Part shown: in pieces, positions 1-6,182 of the stretch | Layout: each line of letters begins with the position of its first letter | Position numbering within the stretch: the stretch's first letter is position 1 | Source of the DNA: an uncultured Eubacteriales bacterium | GTDB lineage: Bacteria > Bacillota > Clostridia > Christensenellales > Aristaeellaceae | Reading direction: 5' to 3' | Assembly (NCBI GenBank): GCA_902796115.1 | Contig: CADBNX010000437.1 | Location: forward strand, 1-9,537 | Length of the DNA stretch: 9,537 nucleotides | Translations under genes and position numbers: made by a program | The notes under the pieces: model-generated | The model's input: the letters and a program-made list of their open reading frames with translations, nothing else | What the model was told of the DNA's origin: nothing | Database searches by the model: none

Positions 1-2
1 AG

Positions 3-959
3 CTGCCCGTGGTATCCAGCGAAAACGTGGCGGTGAGCATGTCCTTCGGCGCGTATTTCGGCGCGCGTCCGGACGACGGACGCGAAAGCGCGTATGACCA
101 TCCCCGCAGCGTGGAAAACCGGTATCTCGGACGGGAGGGCACCTGGAAGGATATCATGGCCCGTCCGTGGCTGATGGGCGGCTATCAGTGGCAGGGGTTT
201 GAATACCGGGGAGAAGCGGTATGGCCGCGCCTGTGTTCCATCTCCGGCGCGATCGATCTTTTCCTGCGGCCCAAGGAATCTTACTACCAGAACCGGTCCC
301 ACTGGCTCCGGGAGCCCATGGTGTATCTGTTCCCGCACTGGAACCACCGGGGGCTGGAGGGCGAAATCATCGATGTGTGGGCCTACACCAACTGCGATCA
401 TCTGGAGCTGTTCCTGAACGGGGAAAGCCTGGGCGCACGGGATATTGAACCTTACGGCCACGGCGCCTGGAAAGTGCCCTATACGCCGGGCGTGCTGGAA
501 GTAAAAGCGTACAGGAACGGACAGCCTGCCGCGCAGGACAAAAGGGAAACCACGGGCTGCGCCGCAGCGCTGGAGCTGTGCCTCGAAAGCGGGCCGGTCG
601 CCGCGGGTCGGGGGGATGTCGCGCTGGTTGCCTGCTACGCGCTGGATGAAGATGGGCGCAGGGTGCCCGACGCTTCCCCGGTCATTCATTTCGACTGCGA
701 TCCCACGGGGCACGTGATCGGAACCGGCGCCGACAATACGGATCATCACCCGGTACCCTGCCGTGACCGGAAAATGTATATGGGCCGTGCCGCGGCGGCG
801 GTCCTCATCGGGGACGAGCCCGGGGAAGTGCGCGTGTTCGCGCGCGCGGAGGGACTGCGGCAGGCGGTGGTGCATATCCCGATCGGCGAGAAAAAAGACC
901 GCCCTGCGGCGGACGGGTTCGTTTCCGGCGGGGAATCCGGCGGACATACGGCTCGGTAA
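3..959 (+). CDS. Glycoside hydrolase family 2 (beta-galactosidase-like), C-terminal part; 5' end outside window
   Basis: The reading frame is open from the left edge (Leu-Pro, then codons from position 9) to TAA at 957-959, so about 318 residues of a larger enzyme are visible. The GTG at 9 is not a credible start, because the sequence is already inside the catalytic barrel. The visible part begins with Ser-Ser-Glu; the Glu codon at 21-23 aligns in context with the GH2 nucleophile. A Trp-Gln-Gly-Phe-Glu-Tyr-Arg-Gly-Glu segment follows (about 188-214), as in GH2 enzymes carrying a DUF4982 module. Next come a 'PHWNHRG' segment and a 'YTNCDHLELFLNGESLG' segment typical of that module, and then a C-terminal beta-sandwich with a GTGADN turn, as in Glyco_hydro2_C5-type domains. 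Known family role: hydrolysis of terminal beta-galactosides, or related beta-glycosides such as glucuronides. Substrate specificity cannot be set from this part. The visible portion gives no information about a signal peptide. It converges with the Nudix gene and probably belongs to a + strand unit starting outside the window. Confidence 0.9.
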   Translation: MPVVSSENVAVSMSFGAYFGARPDDGRESAYDHPRSVENRYLGREGTWKDIMARPWLMGGYQWQGFEYRGEAVWPRLCSISGAIDLFLRPKESYYQNRSHWLREPMVYLFPHWNHRGLEGEIIDVWAYTNCDHLELFLNGESLGARDIEPYGHGAWKVPYTPGVLEVKAYRNGQPAAQDKRETTGCAAALELCLESGPVAAGRGDVALVACYALDEDGRRVPDASPVIHFDCDPTGHVIGTGADNTDHHPVPCRDRKMYMGRAAAAVLIGDEPGEVRVFARAEGLRQAVVHIPIGEKKDRPAADGFVSGGESGGHTAR

Positions 960-962
960 TCG

Positions 963-1415
963 TTACAGGTACCGCAGCCTCTTTTCTGACGGCTGCGGGA
1001 AATAATACAGTTCACTGATCCCGTCGTTCTCGAAGACCTTCAGCATTTCAAAAAAACCGTCAACCGGGCGGCGATCCCTGATTTCGTCCATGGTGAGCCA
1101 CAGCGCTTCGCCTTCCGGGGATGAACGGAGCTCTCCCGTATACGTACAGGCCGTATAGAAAAAAACAAGATAACGCTTTCCTTCGTGATTGGTAAACTGC
1201 TTCAGGCCGCAGAGGCGCGGGGACCGGATCCTGATACCGGTTTCCTCGTATACTTCCCGGACCACCGAATCCCCGACCGCTTCCCGCGCTTCGACATGTC
1301 CGCCGGGAAAAACCAGTCCCGGCCATGAAGAATCCCTGCGGTCGATCACAAGGTATTTTCCGTCCCGTGACCGCACCATGCACATATTGGTCAGTTCCAC
1401 GAATTCCGCACGCAT
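963..1415 (-). CDS. Nudix hydrolase (MutT-like), 150 aa
   Basis: Residues 39-61 are a complete Nudix box: Gly39, Glu45, then Arg53-Glu54-Val-Tyr-Glu57-Glu58-Thr-Gly60-Ile61. These carry the metal-binding glutamates of the Gx5Ex7REUxEExGU motif. The family hydrolyses nucleoside diphosphates linked to another group, such as 8-oxo-dGTP, NDP-sugars or dinucleotides, using Mg2+ or Mn2+. Length (150 aa) and the N-terminal strand (VRSRDGKYLVIDRR) are normal for a single-domain MutT-like cytosolic protein. The exact substrate cannot be predicted. The ATG at 1415 follows AAAGGAG at 1428-1434 with a rather long 12-base spacer, and it lies 30 bases after the sulfatase stop, so it is likely the last gene of the URO-D/sulfatase unit and may be translationally coupled. 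Stop is TAA at 963-965. A role in scavenging sugar nucleotides would fit the neighbours but is a guess; such genes are also common hitchhikers. Confidence 0.93.
   Translation of the reverse strand: MRAEFVELTNMCMVRSRDGKYLVIDRRDSSWPGLVFPGGHVEAREAVGDSVVREVYEETGIRIRSPRLCGLKQFTNHEGKRYLVFFYTACTYTGELRSSPEGEALWLTMDEIRDRRPVDGFFEMLKVFENDGISELYYFPQPSEKRLRYL
972..998. other. Inverted repeat between convergent genes
   Basis: CCGCAGCC (972-979) and GGCTGCGG (991-998) form a perfect 8-base-pair stem with an 11-base loop. It lies inside the last codons of the Nudix gene and just past the stop of the convergent glycosidase gene. Neither strand has a T-run after the stem, so it is not a textbook intrinsic terminator. 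Because the two genes are only 3 bases apart, it may still act as a shared 3'-end structure. Confidence 0.4.
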
Positions 1416-1445
1416 TGTCCGGCCGCGCTCCTTTCGGCTGAATGG

Positions 1446-2987
1446 CTATTCTTCCGGGAAATCCCGCACGCCCGGGTCCCCGCAGCGGTAATCCGCGTCG
1501 CGCCAGTAACCCTTCGGATGAATCTTTACGCGGTAGCGGCGGTGCGGAGCGGGCAAGGGGTCCGCGGCCCGCATCATTGCGGCGGCCATTTCCTTCAGCA
1601 TGTCCGCCTTCACCGGCAGGCAGGCGGGATCGTCGATGCGGTTCCGGATTTCGAAGGGATCCTCCTTCAGGCAGAAGAGCGCCGCGCGGCCCATCATGTC
1701 GCAGGTCAGCTTCCAGTCCCCTTTGCGCACCATGCGCGCCTGCCCGCACTGGGTCCAGGTGTTCAGGCAGTCAAACCGCGTCAGCTCCCGGTCGCAGGCG
1801 CCTTCCTCCCACAGGGTCAGGCTGTCCTTCTCCGTCCAGTACAGGCCGGAAAAGCCGCTCTCGCAGTACGCGGTGTCAAATTCCCCTTCCGGTACTTTTT
1901 CTCCTTTCAGCAGCGGCAGCAGGCTGCGGCCCTGTACGCCGAAGGGAATGGGAACGCCCAGGATATCGCATACGGTGGGAAACAGATCGACGATGCTGAC
2001 GCATTCGCAAAACCGCTTATTGCGGATTCCCGGTCCGCGGATCGCCAGCGGGATGCGCGTGAGTACCTCGGGCAGTCCCGCGCCTTTGCGGATCAGCCCG
2101 TATTCCCCGGCGTAATCTCCGTGATCGGACAGATAGATGATATACGTGTTTTCCTTCAGCCCGCGCGCGTCGATGCCCTCGACGAGGCGGCGGAACTGAT
2201 CGTCGATCAGGCGCAGCATGCCGTAATAATTGGAGCGGGCGCGCAGGATGCGGTTTTCGATATCCGGCCCGAGCACCTTTTCCCACACGCCGCGCAGCCA
2301 TTCATAGGAGGGTCCTTTTCCGGGCAGCGCTTCCTTGCCCGCGTGCGGCGCGGGCAGCGCGGATGGCGGGAAGAGGTCAAAATACCCTTCCGGCACCTGA
2401 TAGGGATTGTGCGGTTCCGCGAAGGAGACCCAGGCAAAAAACGGCTGATCTTCCGGGCAGGAATCGATGAATGCCAGCGCGTCCGATACGTTGCGGTACG
2501 GGTGCTGCACGGCAAGGCCGCCGGGAGAGGGAATGTGGGTTTCCATGTGGTTCGTGGAACGGAGAAAGGCCGCGAACGCTTCTTCTTCCGGGGTGGAATT
2601 CACTTCTCCCTCATTGCCCAGATGGCCGTTTCTGCGGCAGAAATCAAAATCCTGCGGCGAATGATGCGAATGGTTCTTTCCGCACAGCGCGGTGCGCCAG
2701 CCCGCTTCCCGGAGAACGTCCAGAAGATCCTTCGTATAATACGCGTCCCGCATGTTGTGATTGGTACGGACGCGGTGGCAGGAGGGATAACGCCCGGTGA
2801 ACAGGCTCACCCGCGCGGGCATGCAGGTGGGGTTGGATGTGTACGCGCACGCAAAATCGGCGCCTTCCGCCGCAAAGGAATCCAGGAAAGGCATCGTATC
2901 CAGCGCAAAAGCGCGGCTTTTGCGCGCGCTGTCCTGCTGCTGATCGGTCATGACGATGATGAAGTTCGGTTTTGCTGTCTTTGCCAT
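1446..2987 (-). CDS. Type I (formylglycine-dependent, Cys-type) sulfatase, 513 aa
   Basis: This is an alkaline-phosphatase-superfamily sulfatase that hydrolyses sulfate esters. Numbering is from the ATG at 2987 (MAKTAKPNF). Asp15 in the 'MTDQQ' segment is the early metal ligand. Cys55-Met-Pro-Ala-Arg59 matches the CxPxR signature whose Cys is oxidised to formylglycine. Lys104 and His106 sit in 'CGKNHS', His193 is in 'EPHNPY', Asp288-His289 are in 'SDHGD', and Lys301 is in 'LIRKG'. All expected catalytic and metal positions are therefore recognisable. No signal peptide is visible, so it should act in the cytosol on an imported substrate. Being Cys-type, it needs a maturase, which in anaerobes is usually the radical-SAM anSME; none is in the window. 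An in-frame ATG at 3038 would add 17 low-complexity residues and overlap the upstream gene by 13 bases. I prefer 2987 because the conserved fold begins immediately after it, although its ribosome binding site is weak. It lies 38 bases behind the URO-D-like gene. Substrate class (glycan, mucin, steroid or aryl sulfate) is unknown. Confidence 0.95.
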   Translation of the reverse strand: MAKTAKPNFIIVMTDQQQDSARKSRAFALDTMPFLDSFAAEGADFACAYTSNPTCMPARVSLFTGRYPSCHRVRTNHNMRDAYYTKDLLDVLREAGWRTALCGKNHSHHSPQDFDFCRRNGHLGNEGEVNSTPEEEAFAAFLRSTNHMETHIPSPGGLAVQHPYRNVSDALAFIDSCPEDQPFFAWVSFAEPHNPYQVPEGYFDLFPPSALPAPHAGKEALPGKGPSYEWLRGVWEKVLGPDIENRILRARSNYYGMLRLIDDQFRRLVEGIDARGLKENTYIIYLSDHGDYAGEYGLIRKGAGLPEVLTRIPLAIRGPGIRNKRFCECVSIVDLFPTVCDILGVPIPFGVQGRSLLPLLKGEKVPEGEFDTAYCESGFSGLYWTEKDSLTLWEEGACDRELTRFDCLNTWTQCGQARMVRKGDWKLTCDMMGRAALFCLKEDPFEIRNRIDDPACLPVKADMLKEMAAAMMRAADPLPAPHRRYRVKIHPKGYWRDADYRCGDPGVRDFPEE

Positions 2988-3025
2988 GGCTTTCTGCCCG
3001 CTTTCTCCGGCAGGGGAAGTTCCCG

Positions 3026-4075
3026 TTACGGCAGCCATACCAGGTTGCGCGCGTCGTGTCCTTTCGTGTCCGGGATTTTCGGCGCGGACAGGCCCAGATG
3101 GATGCCGCGGTCGATGGTCGCGGCATACACTTTATTCATATCGTTCAGATGGGGCTGCGACATATTGATGCCGGCAAGGCCTTCCAGCTCCGCCAGGTGT
3201 CCGATGAAATGGTCGCCCCGTCCGCAGAAATGAACGATCCCGCCGTATTTTTTGAGCAGACGGCTGTCATAAGGCGCGATGTATTCGTCAAAGAAATCGA
3301 CGGACAGATTCATGGCGCTGTCGTCCCGGACGCAGATCATGCCCCTGTCCACCTGCCGGAAATAATTCGCAAATTTTCTGTTTTCGGGAAAATACGCGAG
3401 CCAGGTATCCATGCACCGCTCCATCAGGGCGGTGATTTTCTTCAGCAGCGCGTGCACCAGCTCCGCGTCGTCCATCATGGCAAAAAACATGGGGCTGGAC
3501 CCCATGATGAGCTCCAGATTATCCACCGGGCCCTGCAGATCGGGCTGTTCCGGCCGGATGAACCGTCCGATGCGCGGATAGCGCTGCTGGATACCGGAAA
3601 AGAGCCGCGCAAAGCGCTCAATGGCGGGCATGTTCCCGGCATCGGGCCCGGGCAGGGGTGCTTCGGCCATCCGGGCGACGGCGTCCTCATCAAGCGCCTT
3701 CACGTTCGGCAGGGTGTCCGTTTCCTCCGGCATCACAAACGTTTCGCAGCCGAAGCACGTGGATACGTTGCCCACTCCGTAATTGGCGCGCACGCGCAGG
3801 ATATAGGACGTTCCGTTTTCAAGCGCGCGGTTCACGCCCTCCAGTTCGCGGTACAGGCACAGGGTATCGTCGGCGATCGCGTCGTTGATGGGAATGTGCG
3901 GCCATTCAAGGCGCGACGGCGCGGGCTGCCGTTTCGGCGCTTCATACGGTCCGCTGCCGTTTTCACGGTTTGCCCAGCGCATCCAGGCATCCAGGATGTC
4001 TTCTTCCTGCGCGGGGATCAGCCGGGATTCGATATCCTCCAGATACCGTTCGAGATCGATCGCTGCTGTCGGCAT
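3026..4075 (-). CDS. Uroporphyrinogen decarboxylase (URO-D/MtaA)-like protein, 349 aa
   Basis: Length and pattern match the URO-D superfamily, which includes HemE and corrinoid methyltransferases such as MtaA. Recognisable parts are 'YGVGN' near residue 100, a 'RDDSAMNLS' segment, and 'GGIVHFCGRGDHFIGHL' with His282-x-Cys284, then 'GINMSQPHLNDM' near the C-terminus. In MtaA-type enzymes the His-x-Cys pair binds zinc together with a later Cys. Here no Cys follows Cys284, so the zinc site is incomplete or different. Context argues against haem synthesis: it is the first gene of a unit with a sulfatase, directly behind a sugar importer. Many such URO-D-like proteins in anaerobes have no known function; methyl transfer or a decarboxylation is possible. 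Three ATG codons in a row (4081, 4078, 4075) follow GGAGG. The third has the best spacing (7 bases), so I chose 4075. A longer frame from 4285 overlaps the permease gene and is rejected. Confidence 0.85.
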   Translation of the reverse strand: MPTAAIDLERYLEDIESRLIPAQEEDILDAWMRWANRENGSGPYEAPKRQPAPSRLEWPHIPINDAIADDTLCLYRELEGVNRALENGTSYILRVRANYGVGNVSTCFGCETFVMPEETDTLPNVKALDEDAVARMAEAPLPGPDAGNMPAIERFARLFSGIQQRYPRIGRFIRPEQPDLQGPVDNLELIMGSSPMFFAMMDDAELVHALLKKITALMERCMDTWLAYFPENRKFANYFRQVDRGMICVRDDSAMNLSVDFFDEYIAPYDSRLLKKYGGIVHFCGRGDHFIGHLAELEGLAGINMSQPHLNDMNKVYAATIDRGIHLGLSAPKIPDTKGHDARNLVWLP

Positions 4076-4081
4076 CATCAT

Positions 4082-4090
4082 TCCTCCACC
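4082..4090 (-). promoter_or_regulatory. Ribosome binding site with three tandem ATG codons (URO-D-like gene)
   Basis: On the - strand GGTGGAGGA abuts ATGATGATG. The GGAGG core (4083-4087) is 1, 4 and 7 bases from the first, second and third ATG. Spacing favours initiation at the third (4075) or second (4078). The possible products differ by only one or two methionines. Confidence 0.75.
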
Positions 4091-4106
4091 ATTACCCTTG
4101 TCGGAA

Positions 4107-4133
4107 CCGAAAAGCAGCCGCCTGCGTTTTCGG
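4107..4133 (-). other. Leader hairpin upstream of the URO-D-like gene
   Basis: CCGAAAA (4107-4113) pairs perfectly with TTTTCGG (4127-4133). Inside it GCAG (4114-4117) pairs with CTGC (4122-4125) around a CCGC loop, with a single unpaired base at 4126. The hairpin falls within the predicted 69-base leader between the promoter start site (about 4144) and the start codon. On the - strand the inner GC stem is followed by TTTT, so it could act as a weak terminator or attenuator, or as the 3'-end structure for transcripts from the importer operon. The tract is too short for a firm terminator call. Confidence 0.45.
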
Positions 4134-4150
4134 AGAACTGTTCCGGCTCC

Positions 4151-4179
4151 ATCATAGCGGATGAACGTGGTTCTGTCAA
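4151..4179 (-). promoter_or_regulatory. Near-consensus sigma-A promoter for the URO-D/sulfatase/Nudix unit
   Basis: On the - strand the -35 box is TTGACA (4174-4179, six of six) and the -10 box is TATGAT (4151-4156, five of six), separated by exactly 17 bases. The -35 box starts 4 bases after the permease stop codon. The predicted start site is near 4144. It implies that the downstream three genes can be expressed independently of the importer operon, although read-through is also possible. Confidence 0.8.
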
Positions 4180-4182
4180 TAT

Positions 4183-5103
4183 TTATCCCTTTACGCTGCC
4201 CAGCACGATGCCGGTAACGAAGTAGCGCTGCAGGAACGGATACACGCACAGGATCGGGATGGTGGCGACGATGATCTGGGAGCATTTCACCGTGCGGTCG
4301 GAAAGCATGGCGTACAGCTCGTAATCATCCGCCGTCATGTCCGCCACCTTCATATCGATGATGATGGTGCGCAGGTAGGTCTGCAGCGGGATTTTGGTCA
4401 GGGAGGTCATATAGATCATGCCGTCGAACCACGCGTTCCAGTGCCCCACGATGCAGAAGAGCGCGATGGTCGCGATCGACGGGATGGATACGGGCAGGTA
4501 GATCTGCACCAGGGTGCGGATGTGCCCCGCGCCGTCGATCATCGCGGCTTCTTCCAGTTCCTGCGGCACCTGGCGGAAAAAGTTCAGCATCAGTACCAGG
4601 TTGAAAATGGGCAGCGCGCCGGGCAGCACCAGCGCCCAGATCGAGTCGCGCAGGCCCAGATTGCTGATCAGCAGGTAATTCGGGATCATGCCGCCCCCGA
4701 CCAGCATCGTAATAAAGAAATACCAGGTGTACACGCCGCGGAAGTGCAGCTTGCCTTTATCCTTGGACAGCGGGTATGCCGTCAGGATGATCAGGAACAG
4801 GTTGATGGCCGTGCCGAGCAGCACCCGGAAAAGGGAGAACCGGAACGAGGTCCAGAAGGTTTTCCGGGACAGGATATACTGATACGCCGCGGTGGTAAAG
4901 CCCCGGGGCCAGAAGCTGACCGCGTGGATCTGCACAAAATAGTTGCTGCTGAAGGACATCGCGATGACGTTCACAAACGGCAGGAAGCAGATCAGCATCA
5001 GCAGGATCAGCACGGTGCCGTTCACGATGCGGAACACCCTGCGGCCCGGGGTGTCCTTGATATGGGAGGGATGCATCGCCATGGGTTTCATTTCGCTTTT
5101 CAT
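4183..5103 (-). CDS. Carbohydrate ABC transporter permease, LplC/YtcP-like, 306 aa
   Basis: This is an inner-membrane subunit of a CUT1-type sugar importer. About six hydrophobic segments are visible, beginning near residues 26-48 (IVNGTVLILLMLICFLPFVN) and ending near 276-296. The cytoplasmic EAA loop is at about 185-204, with 'EEAAMIDGAG' followed by 'IYLP', where the ATPase docks. The C-terminus 'RYFVTGIVLGSVKG' is characteristic of LplC-type permeases in LplABC/YtcQP systems. ATG at 5103 is preceded by GAGGAGGG (5110-5117) with a 6-base spacer, and the gene starts 12 bases after the first permease's stop, so the two are tightly coupled. No ATPase gene is in the window; CUT1 systems of this type commonly share an MsmX-like ATPase encoded elsewhere. 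Stop is TAA at 4183-4185. The N-terminal 20 residues are polar and rich in Met and Lys, as expected for the cytoplasmic tail. Confidence 0.95.
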   Translation of the reverse strand: MKSEMKPMAMHPSHIKDTPGRRVFRIVNGTVLILLMLICFLPFVNVIAMSFSSNYFVQIHAVSFWPRGFTTAAYQYILSRKTFWTSFRFSLFRVLLGTAINLFLIILTAYPLSKDKGKLHFRGVYTWYFFITMLVGGGMIPNYLLISNLGLRDSIWALVLPGALPIFNLVLMLNFFRQVPQELEEAAMIDGAGHIRTLVQIYLPVSIPSIATIALFCIVGHWNAWFDGMIYMTSLTKIPLQTYLRTIIIDMKVADMTADDYELYAMLSDRTVKCSQIIVATIPILCVYPFLQRYFVTGIVLGSVKG

Positions 5104-5109
5104 GTTGAT

Positions 5110-5117
5110 CCCTCCTC
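5110..5117 (-). promoter_or_regulatory. Ribosome binding site overlapping the upstream stop codon
   Basis: GAGGAGGG on the - strand overlaps the TGA stop (5116-5118) of the first permease gene and lies 6 bases before the ATG of the second. This arrangement supports translational coupling of the two permeases in a fixed ratio. Confidence 0.8.
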
Positions 5118-6048
5118 AGAACAGCCGGTAATCGAAGAACTTGATGGCCACGTAATAGGATACGGAAATAAACAGCATGGAAACGCCGGACTTGAGCAGG
5201 CTGACGGCGGTGGCGGGGCCGAATTTGGCGCTCTCCAGGCCCAGGCGGTACATCATCGTATCGATGATATCGCCCGTGGGATACACGACGGTGTTGTACA
5301 TATTGTAAACCTGATCGAAGCCCGCGTTGAGCACGTTGCCCAGGCTGAGCACCATCATCAGCACGATGATCATGCGCATGCCGGGCAGCGTCACATGCCA
5401 GGTCTGCTTCCAGCGGCCTGCGCCGTCAATGGCGGCAGCTTCGTACAGGGTGGGATCTATGCCGGTAATGGAGGCCATGTACACCACGGTGCCATAGCCG
5501 AAATTCTTCCACAGGTCGGTGAAAATGATGGTTTGCTGGAAATAGCGGTTGTCCCCCAGGAAAAAGACCGGTTCCGCGCCCAACAGCCCCAGGAACTGGT
5601 TCACGATGCCGTAGGAGGGGGAGAGCAGGTCGATGATGATGGAGCCGAAAATGACCCAGGACAGGAAGTGGGGGAAATAAATGACGGTCTGGATGGTGCG
5701 CTTCAGCTTCCGGTTCTGCAGTTCGTTCAGCATCAGCGCCACGGTGATGGGCACGACGAGGCCCAGCACGATTTTGCTGAAAGCGATCACCACCGTGTTG
5801 CGGATCACGTTCCAGGTATTGGGCATGGAAAAGACGTACTCGAAATTGTCAAAGCCGACCCAGCGCTGATTGCCGAACATGCCCTTGGCGGGCACGAAGC
5901 GCTGGAACGCGATCACGAGGCCGCCCAGCGGCACATAATGGAACAGGAATATGACCAGGATCCCGGGAATCAGCATCAGATGCAGCGGGATTTCATAGGA
6001 TGAAAACCGCCGCTTTTTTTTGACTCCGGTCTGCGGTTTTACGGTCAT
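5116..6048 (-). CDS. Carbohydrate ABC transporter permease, LplB/YteP-like, 310 aa
   Basis: This is the partner permease of the importer. A basic N-terminus (VKKKRRF) is followed by a first membrane span at about 20-48 that includes 'HYVPLGGLVIAFQ', typical of LplB-type proteins. Further spans follow, and the EAA loop is at about 203-222 ('EAAAIDGAG' then 'VTLPG'). The C-terminus 'IKFFDYRLF' is the usual end of this subfamily. I choose the ATG at 6048 because AAAGGAGG (6057-6064) sits 8 bases upstream and the conserved sequence begins soon after. The frame stays open back to an ATG at 6144, which would add 32 residues encoded through two hairpins; this seems unlikely. An A8 run on the coding strand (6014-6021) encodes the Lys cluster. 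The gene lies 135 bases behind the binding-protein gene. Confidence 0.94.
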   Translation of the reverse strand: MTVKPQTGVKKKRRFSSYEIPLHLMLIPGILVIFLFHYVPLGGLVIAFQRFVPAKGMFGNQRWVGFDNFEYVFSMPNTWNVIRNTVVIAFSKIVLGLVVPITVALMLNELQNRKLKRTIQTVIYFPHFLSWVIFGSIIIDLLSPSYGIVNQFLGLLGAEPVFFLGDNRYFQQTIIFTDLWKNFGYGTVVYMASITGIDPTLYEAAAIDGAGRWKQTWHVTLPGMRMIIVLMMVLSLGNVLNAGFDQVYNMYNTVVYPTGDIIDTMMYRLGLESAKFGPATAVSLLKSGVSMLFISVSYYVAIKFFDYRLF

Positions 6049-6056
6049 AAGGGCAG

Positions 6057-6064
6057 CCTCCTTT
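6057..6064 (-). promoter_or_regulatory. Ribosome binding site deciding the LplB-like start
   Basis: AAAGGAGG on the - strand is 8 bases before the ATG at 6048. It is the strongest site near any in-frame start of this gene and is the reason for rejecting the ATG at 6144. Confidence 0.85.
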
Positions 6065-6088
6065 GCGGGTGATCCGGATTCGGAAATG

Positions 6089-6118
6089 GCCAGCCGTGCC
6101 CTCCGGGGCACGGCTGGC
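6089..6118 (-). other. Strong 12-bp hairpin between binding-protein and permease genes
   Basis: GCCAGCCGTGCC (6089-6100) and GGCACGGCTGGC (6107-6118) form a perfect 12-base-pair, GC-rich stem with a 6-base loop. No T-run follows on the - strand (ATTTCCG), so a full intrinsic terminator is unlikely. In importer operons, structures at this position commonly stabilise the upstream binding-protein message or partly reduce read-through, giving more binding protein than permease. That role is an inference here. Confidence 0.8.
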
Positions 6119-6142
6119 GCGAAATTCAGGTTAATTCCGGCC

Positions 6143-6182
6143 ATTTCCTTTCCTGTGCGGGTTTCCGCACGCGAAAGGAAAT
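6143..6182 (-). other. Two-part hairpin directly after the binding-protein stop codon
   Basis: ATTTCCTTTC (6143-6152) pairs perfectly with GAAAGGAAAT (6173-6182). A two-by-two internal loop separates this from a second perfect stem, GTGCGG (6155-6160) with CCGCAC (6165-6170), closed by a GTTT loop. The structure begins one base past the TAA stop of the binding-protein gene. It is well placed to protect that message from 3' exonucleases. Its 3' arm can also pair with a segment downstream of the next hairpin (see findings). Confidence 0.75.

Noticed and set aside
2988..3038. Upstream ATG at 3038 for the sulfatase
   Set aside because: It would add 17 residues without family similarity and overlap the preceding gene. 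The fold begins directly after the ATG at 2987. Not fully excluded, since neither start has a strong ribosome binding site.
1518..3233. A 571-residue open frame on the + strand opposite the sulfatase
   Set aside because: It is antisense to a clear sulfatase with all catalytic motifs. Its translation shows no recognisable domain, and long antisense frames are expected in GC-rich coding DNA.
3026..4075. Assignment of the URO-D-like gene as hemE
   Set aside because: No haem genes are nearby, the gene leads a sulfatase unit, and the His-x-Cys segment resembles methyltransferase-like members rather than HemE.
4076..4285. A 70-residue N-terminal extension of the URO-D-like protein
   Set aside because: It overlaps the permease gene on the same strand in another frame, runs through the promoter and leader hairpin, and lacks similarity to the family. 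The GGAGG site before 4075 is far better.
4441..6003. A 520-residue + strand frame opposite the two permeases, and similar frames at 2972-4225 and 6457-7881
   Set aside because: The translations are His/Gln/Gly-rich mirror sequences of hydrophobic or conserved genes, with no family signature and no suitable control signals.
6089..6182. The two spacer hairpins as intrinsic terminators of the binding-protein gene
   Set aside because: Neither stem is followed by a T-run on the - strand, and the permeases behind them have no visible promoter of their own. Read-through with partial attenuation or mRNA stabilisation is more likely.
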